Assembly: GCA_963761755.1 (NCBI GenBank)
Contig: CAVXIC010000040.1
Span: 186,001 to 250,000 of the forward strand
Direction: 5' to 3'
Source: CAJXVA01 sp963761755
GTDB taxonomy: Bacteria > Myxococcota_A > Polyangia > Nannocystales > Nannocystaceae
DNA length: 64,000 bases
Program-made: the position numbers and the translations under genes
Shown: positions 43,490 to 52,159 of the stretch, piece after piece
Layout of the letters: the number at the start of each line of letters is the position of its first letter
How positions within the stretch are numbered: position 1 is the stretch's first letter
The notes under the pieces: generated by a model
Database searches by the model: none
Told to the model about the DNA's origin: nothing
What the model saw: only the letters and a program-made list of their open reading frames with translations

Positions 43490-46410
43490 GCGAGCACGAA
43501 CTCCACGTCGAGGATGCGTTCGTAGGTGGGAGGGGTGTACCGGCGAACGTAGGCGCGCGAGCGCCACGTCGCATACTCGGGATCGTCTCGTCGTAGCAGG
43601 CGATCCACTGCCGCGTCGAGGCCCTCGAGCTCGGCGTCGATGGCCGCCAGCTCCTTCTCGGCCCGCGTCCGCGGCCCCGGCCCCACCGCCGCATCTCGCC
43701 GTGCGGTGGCTTCTGCATGCCTGCGCAGGGCATCCTGGCGCAGGCGCCGGGCCGCGAGGACCCGATCGTCGACCGATCGCTCGATCTGCGCGAGGGTCTC
43801 CTCGAAGCGCTGATGCTCTCTCGCCTCGAGATCGCCTCCCGCGATGAAGATCGCCTCATCGGCCGCATCCCCCAGGGCCTCGAGGCTCGCCGACACCTCC
43901 GGACTGGCTTCGGACGCGGCGGCGAGCACCCACGCGCGCGCGCGCGCGCCGAGCAGCGGCACGTCGTCGTCGTCGAGGACGACCACCGGCAGCAGCTCGG
44001 TCACCGGCTCGAAACCCAGGGCCTGCAGGCGCACCACGGTGATCCGCCCCGTCGCGGCGGGCATGGCCTTGACGTCTCCGGGCAGCCGCGCCGCGTCGAT
44101 GCTCACCCGCTGCCGACCGACCGTCGCCTGTCGCGACTCCTCCAGGGCCGCCCGAATGAGCGCGTGACCGACGTGCAGCGGCTCGCCTTGCTCGGATGAG
44201 CCCGCGCCCACCCGCACCGTGACGCCCTCGCGCATCGAGGCCGGCAGCCCTGCATGGGCGCCGATGGCGACGCTCAGGCCGATCTCGTCGCGCGCGCACT
44301 CGTGCGGGATGCCGGCGGCCTCCAGGAAGCGCAGCAGCACGCCCTCGAGCTCGGCGTCGAGTTCGGCGAGCCCCTGGGGCAGCTCGTCCTCGAGGCTGCG
44401 GAGGGAGGAGCGCACGGTCGAGTCGAAGCGCGTCTCGATGAGCCCCGCGGTGCGGGCGTGCGTGGCCTCGTAGTCCTCCTTGGCGTCGCCGACCCTCGCC
44501 TCCAGCGCTGCCATGCCCTCGGCGATCTCCTCGGGCGAGCGGGCCTTGTCGTAGACGTCGGCGAGCTGTGCCTCGAAGTCGCTGGCCAGCGCGCCCACCA
44601 GCGCGCCCGAGGTCGGCGACCGGGCCTCGTGCAGCACTGCGTCGGAGGCATCGAGCACGGTGCCGAAGAGCTCGAGCTTGCGGCTGAGGATGTCGAAGGT
44701 CAGGCGCTGGGCCTCGTTGTCGCGGTTGATGAAGTTGATCACCGTGACGTCCCGGCTCTGGCCGTAGCGATGACAGCGCCCGATCCGCTGCTCGATGCGC
44801 TGCGGGTTCCACGGGAGGTCGTAGTTGACCACCGTGTCGCAGAACTGCAGGTTGAGGCCTTTGGCTCCGGCCTCGGTCGCGATGAAGATCTTCGTCCGGG
44901 TCGCAAACTCGTGCACGAGCGCGAGGCGGACGGCGACGGCCCGGGAGGGATGCGCGTCCTTGGGCATGCGCGAGGCAACCTCCGCTTCCCACCGCTGCAG
45001 CGCGGCCGCGACGGCCGGCCCGGTGTTCTGCCCCCGAAACAAGGTGACCTCGCCCGGCTGGACCAGGCCTGCGTCCTCCAGCACGCGCTGCAGGTAGTCC
45101 TGAGTGGAGAGCGCCTCGGTGAAGATCACCATCTTGCCGCTGCCGCCGGTCTGCGCCCGCTGCAGCGCGAAGCGGACCGCGGCACACAGCTGCTCGGCCT
45201 TGCTGTCGACGGGCAACGCCGCGGCGCGGTCCGCCAGCGCCTGCACGCGCCGCATCTCGGCGAAGAGCTCGGGCTCGGGGTGTTCGAGCGCGCCCGGGTC
45301 CGCGTCCTGCCGCACCTGGTCCTCCTCGAGGTCGGTGTCGAACAGGGCCAGCGTATCCGTCCCGCCCGCGAGCTTGCGTCGAAGTCGGTCCGCCACGGCC
45401 TGGAGCGAGGCGGCGAGCGCCACGACCGAGCTGCCCATACGGCGGTGAAACCCGATCAGCAGCAGCCGCCGGTGGGTGCCCCGAAAGGCCAGGGTCTTGG
45501 GGTCGAGCAGGTAGGCGGTGACGTCCTCGTACAGCTGCGCCTCGTCCGAGGACATCGAGTACTCGAACAGCCGCGCGGTCCGCTGGGTGAACGCCTTGGC
45601 CATGAACGCCTGCGCCTGGCGTCGCAGGGTCCGCTGGCACACGGTCGCGAGACGGCGCTTGAGCTCGTCATCCTGACCCGGCCGGATCCGCCGGTCGTCC
45701 CCGTCGCAGAAGACCGACCGAAACGTCCCCAGATCTCCGAGCAGGGTGCCGGTCGGCTCGACGTACTGGACCAGGCCCCACATCTCCGTCAGGTTGTTTT
45801 GGATCGGTGTGGCGGTCAGCAGCAGCATCGGCGTGCCGACGAGCACCTGCTTGACCCGCGCCGCGGTCCGGGCGTAGCGCGAGCCGTCCTTGAGCCCGCC
45901 GTGGCGATCGTAGCGGCGGTAGATGCCCGCGAAGATCTCGTGCGCTTCGTCGATGACGCACAGGTCGAAGCGGCCGCTGCCCCCGATCGCCGCCGCCCCG
46001 GCTTCGGAGCCCGCGTACTCGCGTCCGGCGATGAACACCCCCGCCCCCTCGAACCCCGCGGCATCCTCCGCCCCTTCGGTCGCGTTGATCCCGAACAACG
46101 CCAGCAACTCGTCGCGCCACTGTCCCAGCAAAGGCTTGGGCGTGAGCAGGAGGATTCGGGACGCACCCTCGGCCAGCAGCTGCGAGATCGTCAGGCCCGC
46201 CTCGATCGTCTTGCCCAGGCCGACCTCGTCCGCGAGGATGCAGCCGCCCTTGGGGATGCGCTGCAGGGCAAAGATGACGGCGTCGATCTGGTGTGGGTTG
46301 GGGTCGACGCGCGCGCTGCGTTGGGATGCGAGGTAGCGACGCTGCTCATCGGCCCGGCGCAGCCGGACGAGCTCTTCGCAGGCATAGCGGCGTGCGACGG
46401 CGTGCACCAT
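43486..46410 (-). CDS. SNF2/RapA-type helicase-like ATPase
   Basis: 974 residues. The SNF2 motor is complete: motif I ILADEVGLGKTIEAG (58-72), motif II IDEAHE (DEAH 154-157), motif III LLTATPIQNNLTEMW, and the second RecA domain with IFIATEAGAKGLNLQF and NPQRIEQRIGRCHRYGQ. About 400 further residues follow, with coiled-coil stretches and a compact domain near the C-terminus; no methyltransferase or nuclease motif is seen. Closest in style to RapA- and DrmD-like SNF2 proteins. First gene of the operon; its stop overlaps the nuclease ATG. No DISARM partner genes (drmA, drmB) are present. Confidence 0.88.
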   Translation of the reverse strand: MVHAVARRYACEELVRLRRADEQRRYLASQRSARVDPNPHQIDAVIFALQRIPKGGCILADEVGLGKTIEAGLTISQLLAEGASRILLLTPKPLLGQWRDELLALFGINATEGAEDAAGFEGAGVFIAGREYAGSEAGAAAIGGSGRFDLCVIDEAHEIFAGIYRRYDRHGGLKDGSRYARTAARVKQVLVGTPMLLLTATPIQNNLTEMWGLVQYVEPTGTLLGDLGTFRSVFCDGDDRRIRPGQDDELKRRLATVCQRTLRRQAQAFMAKAFTQRTARLFEYSMSSDEAQLYEDVTAYLLDPKTLAFRGTHRRLLLIGFHRRMGSSVVALAASLQAVADRLRRKLAGGTDTLALFDTDLEEDQVRQDADPGALEHPEPELFAEMRRVQALADRAAALPVDSKAEQLCAAVRFALQRAQTGGSGKMVIFTEALSTQDYLQRVLEDAGLVQPGEVTLFRGQNTGPAVAAALQRWEAEVASRMPKDAHPSRAVAVRLALVHEFATRTKIFIATEAGAKGLNLQFCDTVVNYDLPWNPQRIEQRIGRCHRYGQSRDVTVINFINRDNEAQRLTFDILSRKLELFGTVLDASDAVLHEARSPTSGALVGALASDFEAQLADVYDKARSPEEIAEGMAALEARVGDAKEDYEATHARTAGLIETRFDSTVRSSLRSLEDELPQGLAELDAELEGVLLRFLEAAGIPHECARDEIGLSVAIGAHAGLPASMREGVTVRVGAGSSEQGEPLHVGHALIRAALEESRQATVGRQRVSIDAARLPGDVKAMPAATGRITVVRLQALGFEPVTELLPVVVLDDDDVPLLGARARAWVLAAASEASPEVSASLEALGDAADEAIFIAGGDLEAREHQRFEETLAQIERSVDDRVLAARRLRQDALRRHAEATARRDAAVGPGPRTRAEKELAAIDAELEGLDAAVDRLLRRDDPEYATWRSRAYVRRYTPPTYERILDVEFVLA

Positions 46411-46453
46411 GTCGGCAGTGGTCGCACACCTGCGGGCCCGGGGGAAGGGCCGG

Positions 46454-46483
46454 ATGACGCCAGCGGCGCACCTCTCGTATTCT
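46454..46483 (+). promoter_or_regulatory. Promoter candidate of the zinc-finger lipoprotein gene
   Basis: ATGACG (46454-46459), an 18-bp spacer and TATTCT (46478-46483) end 7 nt before GTG 46491. Confidence 0.45.
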
Positions 46484-46490
46484 GTGGCCC

Positions 46491-47210
46491 GTGACCGCTG
46501 TCCGGTACGTCCTCCTCCCCTTCCTGTTGCTCTCGCTGTTCGTCTTCGGCGGCTGCTCGAAAACCGTCGAGAACCAGACCGCGGCCTGGAAGAGCAACGT
46601 CGCCTCGGTCGAGTCGATGATGGCGAAGTATCCGGGCTTCAAGCCCGCGCTGCAGGCTCGCCTCGACGAGGCCAAGCCGATCCACGAAGCCGCGACCGCG
46701 CTCGAAGGCGACGCGGCGATCGACAAGCTCAGCGCGGCCAACGGTGCGCTGATGAAGGGCTTCGTGCGCGACCTGGGCAAAGTCGAGGACCTCACCAAGA
46801 AGCTGCGCGAAGCTCGGGTCGACGTCACGGCGAAGGCCTCGGACGCCTCGGTTCGCGAGGGCGCCAAGATGGCCGCGGACGACGCTCAGAAAGCGCTGGA
46901 CCGCACCGAGGCCACGCTGAAGCAGGGCGCCAAGAATCCCAACGACGCCGACGCCATCGTGAAGAAGATCATCTCGGACCTCGAGACCGCCCAAAAAGCC
47001 CTCGACAAGGTCACCGGCGCGCAGAGCGACAAAGACGAGAAGAGTCAGGCCGACGAGGACGCCAAGGACCAGGCCAAGGCGGACGCCAAAGAAGCCGTCG
47101 CCGACTGGAAGTGCGAGTACTGCGGCAAGATGAACCCCCACGACCACAAGGAGTGTGGAGGGTGCGGCGCGCCGCAAACCGGGAAGAAGGACGAGGCGGC
47201 GAAGAAGTAG
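46491..47210 (+). CDS. Lipoprotein with C-terminal RanBP2-type zinc finger
   Basis: 239 residues from GTG 46491. Signal with lipobox VFGGC (Cys22). The central 150 residues are helical, Ala/Lys/Asp-rich and probably coiled coil. The C-terminus holds WKCEYCGKMNPHDHKECGGC followed by GAP. This fits the W-x-C-x2-C-x3-N-x6-C-x2-C pattern of RanBP2-type (NZF-like) zinc fingers, unusual on a lipoprotein that would sit outside the cytoplasm. Divergent from the SNF2 operon. Function unknown. Confidence 0.8.
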   Translation: MTAVRYVLLPFLLLSLFVFGGCSKTVENQTAAWKSNVASVESMMAKYPGFKPALQARLDEAKPIHEAATALEGDAAIDKLSAANGALMKGFVRDLGKVEDLTKKLREARVDVTAKASDASVREGAKMAADDAQKALDRTEATLKQGAKNPNDADAIVKKIISDLETAQKALDKVTGAQSDKDEKSQADEDAKDQAKADAKEAVADWKCEYCGKMNPHDHKECGGCGAPQTGKKDEAAKK

Positions 47211-47378
47211 ACGATGCAGGGGCGCTCCTTGTCTTCGCACCGCCGAAGCGGAGTCACCCACGTCATCGTCGAGACCAGCGCCGGGATCGCAGACCCGTGC
47301 GGTGCACAGGGCAGCGGTGTTGCAACGCGTGCGACGACGCGGGCGAGCTGCATCTGTAGCCGGCCGTGCCCAACCTCG

Positions 47379-47915
47379 TCATCGTGCGGTGACGCGCGAG
47401 GCGGGCGGGCGTTCGAACTCCCGGCGCAGGGCCGTCAGCGCGCGTCGCAGCCGGCTGCGAACCGCGGGCTCGGTGAGCGCGAGCGCGGCCGAGAGTTCCG
47501 GCCCGGTCCGGCCCTCGACGTAGTAGCCCTCGAGGATCTCGCGGTGCGCGGTGGGGAGTCGGCCCAGGGCTCGGCGCAGCCGCTGCGAATCGGACGGGTC
47601 GACATCGCACACGATATCGGAGACGGCATCGACGTCGCGGTACGTCGTCTTCGCCCGCGCGGCGCGCTCGTGCCACAGCATGCGCCGCGCCGTGGTCATC
47701 AGATAGGCCGAGAACCGCGTCTGTGCGGTCATTCGCGGCCGACCGCGCATGCAAGCAAGCAGCGTCTGCTGGGCGAGGTCGTCTGCGGCTTGGGGGGACC
47801 GGCGCTCGAAGAAGCGCAGCAGCCTCGCGTGGTGGAGCCCGAAGAGCTTGGCCTGCGCGGCCTGGTCTCCTGCGATCCAGCGTTCGAAGAGCATCGTCTC
47901 ATCCGAAGGGGTCAT
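47379..47915 (-). CDS. Sigma-70 family (ECF-like) factor, second of cluster
   Basis: 178 residues from ATG 47915 (MTPSDETMLFERWIAGDQ); the frame is open to 47951. Region 2 is recognisable (AADDLAQQTLLACMRGR, FSAYLMTTARRMLWHERA). Region 4 contains LGRLPTAHREILEGYYVEG and the helix-turn-helix TGPELSAALALTEPAVRSRL. It follows the anti-sigma candidate by 56 nt on the same strand, so the two sigma genes may share a transcript. No promoter element was seen before it. Confidence 0.82.
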   Translation of the reverse strand: MTPSDETMLFERWIAGDQAAQAKLFGLHHARLLRFFERRSPQAADDLAQQTLLACMRGRPRMTAQTRFSAYLMTTARRMLWHERAARAKTTYRDVDAVSDIVCDVDPSDSQRLRRALGRLPTAHREILEGYYVEGRTGPELSAALALTEPAVRSRLRRALTALRREFERPPASRVTAR

Positions 47916-47971
47916 GCCCACGAGGCGCCACCGAACGGAAAGACCCAACACCGCGCGTCGATTTTTCTTCG

Positions 47972-48607
47972 TCAGCGCACGTCGAGGTCCGCCTCGATGG
48001 TCGCGACGTGGCCCCCATCGAGTGCACGCGCCACGTCTTCATCCAGCACGCCCGTCGGAGCGGGCACGTCGGGCCCAACCCGAATGAACGTATAGCGGCC
48101 GGGCTCCTCGAGGGTGAGTTCGACGGACGCCTCCGCACCATCGACGGCGCAGGCGGCCGAGCCCGGACATCGAAGCAGCAGCGCTGCGTCGTTGAAGAAC
48201 ACCCAAAGGCCGTACCCAGCGTCCCAGCGGACGTGCACCGCGTCATGGGGTGCAAGGTCTCGGCCTCGCACCACGTTCGCACCATCGACCCGGGTCAGCG
48301 CGAAGGCGACGGGATGCTCGGGTACATCGGGGCCCGATGGCCGAAGCAGGACCGCGAGCAGCGCGGCGGCCGCGAGGGCGATGCCCGCGGCAACGACCCA
48401 CCGCAGACGCGAGGGTCTCGAGGCGGCCTCGGGCTCCACCGCACCGAGTACCGCGTCCATCCACGCGTCGTCCTGATGCTCGCGGTGGTCCTGTCCGACG
48501 GTGCCCAGCGCCTCCACCAGCGTTGCGTGTTCCGCCGCCGCCTCAGGCGAGCGCGGAGACGCACCGCGCTCGATGGCGAGGAAGTCGTCGTCGGTCAGGT
48601 TCGTCAC
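47972..48607 (-). CDS. Single-pass membrane protein, anti-sigma candidate
   Basis: 211 residues from GTG 48607, which overlaps the sigma stop (GTGA). The cytoplasmic N-terminal 75 residues (TNLTDDDFLAIERG...) precede one membrane helix at about 83-103 (VVAAGIALAAAALLAVLL). The outer 105 residues contain GYGLWVFFNDAALLLRCPG and a beta-rich LTLEEPGRYTFIRVG segment. The zinc anti-sigma motif is absent, so the assignment rests on position and topology. Confidence 0.72.
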   Translation of the reverse strand: MTNLTDDDFLAIERGASPRSPEAAAEHATLVEALGTVGQDHREHQDDAWMDAVLGAVEPEAASRPSRLRWVVAAGIALAAAALLAVLLRPSGPDVPEHPVAFALTRVDGANVVRGRDLAPHDAVHVRWDAGYGLWVFFNDAALLLRCPGSAACAVDGAEASVELTLEEPGRYTFIRVGPDVPAPTGVLDEDVARALDGGHVATIEADLDVR

Positions 48608-49140
48608 GCCAGACCTCCGTGGCGTTCGACACAGGTCCGCAGCCGCGTCAGCGCTCGGGCGACCCTCATCTGCAGCGCCGCGACCCGCACACCCAGGGTC
48701 TCCTCGATCTCCGCATAGCGATGCCCCAGCACGTGCCTGAGCACCACGGCGTCGCGGTTGTGCTGCTCGAGCTCCTGCAGGCAAAACTCGAGCAACTGCG
48801 CCAGCTCCAAGGGCGAGGCGTTCGAGGGCGCTGCGGGGTGCAGCCGGGCCTCTCGTGCGTCGCGTCGCTGGGCAGTTCGACGCGCATCGGCACAACGATG
48901 GCGGGCGATGCCGAGCAGCCAGGCGCGAAAGGTCGCGTTCTCTCGCACCCGGTCCAGGTCGCGGTACGCCTCGATGAAGACCCGCTGGCGGGTGTCCTCG
49001 GCCAGTGCTGCGTTTCCCAGCAACGCCCGGCAGTATCGGACCACGTCCTGTCCATAGGCCCGCATGAGCATCGTGAGCGCATCACGCCGTAGGCCCGCCC
49101 GCAGCGCGGAGCGGGCCTGCGTTTCGACGTCGGTTCGCAA
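48604..49140 (-). CDS. ECF sigma factor
   Basis: 178 residues from TTG 49140. Region 2: VRYCRALLGNAALAEDTRQR, FRAWLLGIARHRCADARR. Region 4: LEQHNRDAVVLRHVLGH and the helix-turn-helix RYAEIEETLGVRVAALQMRV. TAGACT lies 8 nt before the TTG, so it probably has its own promoter 42 nt after the Cys-rich lipoprotein gene. The following gene overlaps by four bases and is the likely membrane anti-sigma factor. Confidence 0.87.
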   Translation of the reverse strand: MRTDVETQARSALRAGLRRDALTMLMRAYGQDVVRYCRALLGNAALAEDTRQRVFIEAYRDLDRVRENATFRAWLLGIARHRCADARRTAQRRDAREARLHPAAPSNASPLELAQLLEFCLQELEQHNRDAVVLRHVLGHRYAEIEETLGVRVAALQMRVARALTRLRTCVERHGGLA

Positions 49141-49148
49141 CGTCGAGG

Positions 49149-49154
49149 AGTCTA
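49149..49154 (-). promoter_or_regulatory. Possible -10 element of the ECF sigma gene
   Basis: Reads TAGACT on the minus strand, ending 8 nt before TTG 49140, within the 42-nt gap after the upstream lipoprotein gene. Confidence 0.4.
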
Positions 49155-49182
49155 CCGCGCGCCCCGCTGTCGGACCAGCGCC

Positions 49183-49893
49183 CTACTCGCCGTCGTCGAC
49201 GGGTTTGGTGAGGCAGACATTCTCTGCGTCGACGCAGCACTTCAGCTCGGAGCGACGGATGGCAACGCAGGAGGCTCTCGTTCTGCGTGCGGTCAACGGA
49301 CAGTCATCCTGGCGCTCGCAGAGTTCGACGACGTCCTCGATTACCGCGGTGACCCTCTCATCATCGACGGTTGCGTCCGCAATGAGCTTCAAGATCCACC
49401 CGGAGATGTCCGGAGGAATCTCCGCGGAGATGACACACTTCGCCTGCGTCCCCCGGCAGGAGTAGGCGCGGCCATCCAAGCCGTGTTGGTTGACCTGCTC
49501 GAACACGAGCTCGAGCTCTCCCGGTCCCCGGATGGGCTCGAGTTTCACCGGGAGCCCGGTCTCGAGCTGAAGTTTGTCCGCAGCAGCGCGTGCGTCCTTC
49601 TCTGCCGCGAACACGACACGTCCCCCGGGGTTGGCTTGAATGTGCCGCGCCAAGGCTGCCCCCCCGGTGTAGGTCACGGTGGTCGAGACGGCGTCGTCGG
49701 CGACGGTCAGGGCCACCTCCCCCCGCGCGTTGACAGCAGCGGGGAAGGCCTCGCCATCGATGAAGAACTCGACGGCGTAGAGAGGTTGGGGATTCGAGAA
49801 CGGCGTGGCCTCGATCGGAGAGGCGGTCTCGCAGGCCGCAACGGACCCGGCGCAAAGAGCCCCGAGCAACAGTGCATGGACGTATCGTTTCAT
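49183..49893 (-). CDS. Cys-rich lipoprotein linked to the CHAT gene
   Basis: 236 residues from ATG 49893 (MKRYVHALLLGALCAGSVAAC, lipobox Cys21). The mature part starts with a beta-rich region (AVEFFIDGEAFPAAVNARGE). It ends in a Cys-rich C-terminal third (SCRGTQAKC, LCERQDDC, SCVAIRR, KCCVDAENVC) likely to form several disulfides. The ATG overlaps the stop of the CHAT gene (ATGA), so the two proteins are made together. No family recognised; it could be a partner or substrate of the CHAT protease. Confidence 0.78.
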   Translation of the reverse strand: MKRYVHALLLGALCAGSVAACETASPIEATPFSNPQPLYAVEFFIDGEAFPAAVNARGEVALTVADDAVSTTVTYTGGAALARHIQANPGGRVVFAAEKDARAAADKLQLETGLPVKLEPIRGPGELELVFEQVNQHGLDGRAYSCRGTQAKCVISAEIPPDISGWILKLIADATVDDERVTAVIEDVVELCERQDDCPLTARRTRASCVAIRRSELKCCVDAENVCLTKPVDDGE

Positions 49894-52076
49894 GGCGTGT
49901 CTTCGTCTCGTTCGAGGAGGTGTCCCATCGCGACATATCCGGCCCACTGCCGCGGGTCATCGCTCGATTGCAGGAGTTTGCGCTGCGCAGCCGAGACGGT
50001 GCCGGCGTCGATCCGTGCTCCATGGTCTTCGTAGAGCGCCTGGACGAAGCGTTCGGCGGAAGTGTCGTTCACCGACCACAGTGTGCCGACGACCAGATTC
50101 GATCCCCGAAGAAGGAACGCGCCGGGCACGGACGTCCAGATGTCGCCATTGCGCGCCGTCGTCGACGCACAGGTCGCGAGCACGACGGTTCGCGCATCGA
50201 CCCCCAGGGTCGCCAGCTCGCGCGCGGACACCCGGCCGTCGGCCAGCGAAATCCACGCGTGGCCCTCGGTCTGCCCCGAGTGCACGGCCAGGTGCAGCAG
50301 GTCGGTACGCAACCCCGCGAGGCGGTCGCGGGCCGCCGCAGCGGCGGACCACTGGGTTCCGTGCAACCGAGGCGCCCATCGCCGCCCCTCGGCCCGCGCT
50401 CGCGGCAGATCGCCCTGCGGATCGGTCACGAACACGGGCGCACCGCCGGCCTGCGAGAACGGTGCCGGTCGCAGCGACGGCGCGACGATGGGATCGAAGC
50501 GCAGGATGAGCGGCCCGTCGGAAAGTGGGAGCGCAGCCCACGGGATGGTCTCGAGGGCGCCGTCGGGCACGAGGACGAGCTCCCCAGCCACCCCGGACGC
50601 CAACAGCTCGGAGGGCAAGAGCAGCGCGCTCAGCCGCGACCCCGCATCGTCGTCGAAGTCGGCCACGAAGGCTGCCACGAGGCGTTCGAGCTCCGCCTGC
50701 GGCAGCTTGGTCGTCCACCGCTGCCACCGCCCGAAGACGCGGGCCAAGACGGAGACTGCGTCGTCCGAGACGATGTAGACGACCGCACTTCGCCCGGCCA
50801 GAACGGCCTCGATTTCGTGAAGGTCCAGTGGGGTCCGTGCTTCGCGGCGCTGCAGATGGAGTCGGTCGACGAGCTCGAGCATCGCCGCGACGTCGTCCAG
50901 CGCCTCGGCCGCGCGGACGGCCACATCCACCGCGTCTCGTCGCCTACGAATGCGGTCTTGCGCATGAAAGGCATCCGTCGACGACTCCGCGGCGGGTGCA
51001 TCGAGGGCCTCGAGCGCCGAGGTCAGCGCCCGCCGAGCATCACCGCGGGCGGCGTGGATCTGGCCCTCCAACAACGCGAACTGCCAGGCCCAGTCGGGGC
51101 CCAGCGCGTGCGCGCGCCCCAGGGCGAGCGATGCGGCGGCGGCCTCGGGATCGCCCTCGGCCAACGCAACCCTCGCCGCGTAGTACGTCGCCGAAGAGCG
51201 AACGTTGGGCAGCAGGTCTTCGAACGCGGCACCCCCGGAGGATGCTTCGCGCGCCCGAGTCTCGACGTCGAGAAACGCGCGCGCGGCAGCGACGTCGCCG
51301 CGCCGAAGCCCGACGTCGATCAGATTCAACGCGATGATGCGCTGCGCCTTCCAGTCGCCGCGATCCGCCAGCGCGGCCGAGGCCTGCCGGTACAGCACGT
51401 CGGCCATCGAGAGTCGGCCAGCGTCGCGGGCCCGGTCGCCGCGCACCCCCAGGCTCAGCGGATCGTCGGGACGCAGCGCGAGGGCCCGGTCCCGTACGGC
51501 GACCGCGAGCGCATCGCGCCCGACCTCGCCGTGCAGCGCGGCCAGCTCGAGCAACGCCTCATAGACGAGCTGTTCGTTCTCCGTCCGCTCAGCCAGGGTC
51601 AAACTCGCAACCGCCATCGACTCGGCGTCCGCGTATCGGCCGGCGCGAAGGCGTGCGGCCGCGATCACGCGTGCCACTGCGGCGGCGCGCACGAAGTCGC
51701 CGCGCTCCTCGAACACGGACAGCGCCTGCAAGAAGGACTCCTCGGCGCGTTCGAGCTCGCCGTGTACGCGAAGGTCGGCGGCAACGAGGTAGCGCGTCCG
51801 GGCCGAGACGACCGAGCGGTCGTCGAGCTGGTCGAGCAGCCTTTGGGCGACCCAGATGTCCCCTTGGCGCGCTGCCGCCCGGGCCCATCGGTAGCCGGTC
51901 TGCGGATCGCCCCCAGTCCGCCAGGCCCGTTGGCAGACCTCTGCCGCCTCGGACCACTGCGCCTGCGCGTCTGCATCGGCGCACGCGTCGTCGTCCGTTC
52001 GGTCGCTGCACCCCACGGCGATGATGCAGCTAGCGAGCGCGAGCAGTCCTGCCCGCACGGTTCCGACCGTGCCCAC
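49890..52076 (-). CDS. Lipoprotein TPR-CHAT (caspase-like) protease
   Basis: 728 residues from GTG 52076. Signal with lipobox IIAVGC (Cys23) places the protein in the envelope. Residues about 35-400 are TPR-like helical repeats (for example AVRDRALALRPDDPLSLG). The C-terminal CHAT domain (about 430-725) keeps the caspase dyad: His599 in LHLAVHSGQ and Cys636 in VLATCAST. It ends in the GAFLLRGSNLVVGTLW and RQWAGYVAMG segments typical of the fold. TPR-CHAT proteins in known systems are activated proteases. TAGCGT lies 6 nt before the GTG. Confidence 0.88.
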   Translation of the reverse strand: MGTVGTVRAGLLALASCIIAVGCSDRTDDDACADADAQAQWSEAAEVCQRAWRTGGDPQTGYRWARAAARQGDIWVAQRLLDQLDDRSVVSARTRYLVAADLRVHGELERAEESFLQALSVFEERGDFVRAAAVARVIAAARLRAGRYADAESMAVASLTLAERTENEQLVYEALLELAALHGEVGRDALAVAVRDRALALRPDDPLSLGVRGDRARDAGRLSMADVLYRQASAALADRGDWKAQRIIALNLIDVGLRRGDVAAARAFLDVETRAREASSGGAAFEDLLPNVRSSATYYAARVALAEGDPEAAAASLALGRAHALGPDWAWQFALLEGQIHAARGDARRALTSALEALDAPAAESSTDAFHAQDRIRRRRDAVDVAVRAAEALDDVAAMLELVDRLHLQRREARTPLDLHEIEAVLAGRSAVVYIVSDDAVSVLARVFGRWQRWTTKLPQAELERLVAAFVADFDDDAGSRLSALLLPSELLASGVAGELVLVPDGALETIPWAALPLSDGPLILRFDPIVAPSLRPAPFSQAGGAPVFVTDPQGDLPRARAEGRRWAPRLHGTQWSAAAAARDRLAGLRTDLLHLAVHSGQTEGHAWISLADGRVSARELATLGVDARTVVLATCASTTARNGDIWTSVPGAFLLRGSNLVVGTLWSVNDTSAERFVQALYEDHGARIDAGTVSAAQRKLLQSSDDPRQWAGYVAMGHLLERDEDTP

Positions 52077-52082
52077 CGACGG

Positions 52083-52088
52083 ACGCTA
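52083..52088 (-). promoter_or_regulatory. Possible -10 element of the CHAT gene
   Basis: Reads TAGCGT on the minus strand, ending 6 nt before GTG 52076. Confidence 0.4.
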
Positions 52089-52159
52089 CAGGGCGCCGAG
52101 GGGCTGCGTCCAGTCGGCGATTTCGGGCCGACGGGCCGCCCTCGTGGCCCTGCGAGCAC

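Noticed and set aside
43486..46410. DISARM-type defence locus
   Set aside because: The SNF2 protein resembles DrmD in style, but no drmA, drmB, drmC or methylase gene is nearby; the partners are Mre11- and Rad50-like.
47379..52076. Type III-E CRISPR/CHAT locus
   Set aside because: The CHAT protein is a lipoprotein, and no Cas7-11 gene, CRISPR array or Csx30-like protein is visible; only the TPR-CHAT plus sigma theme is shared.
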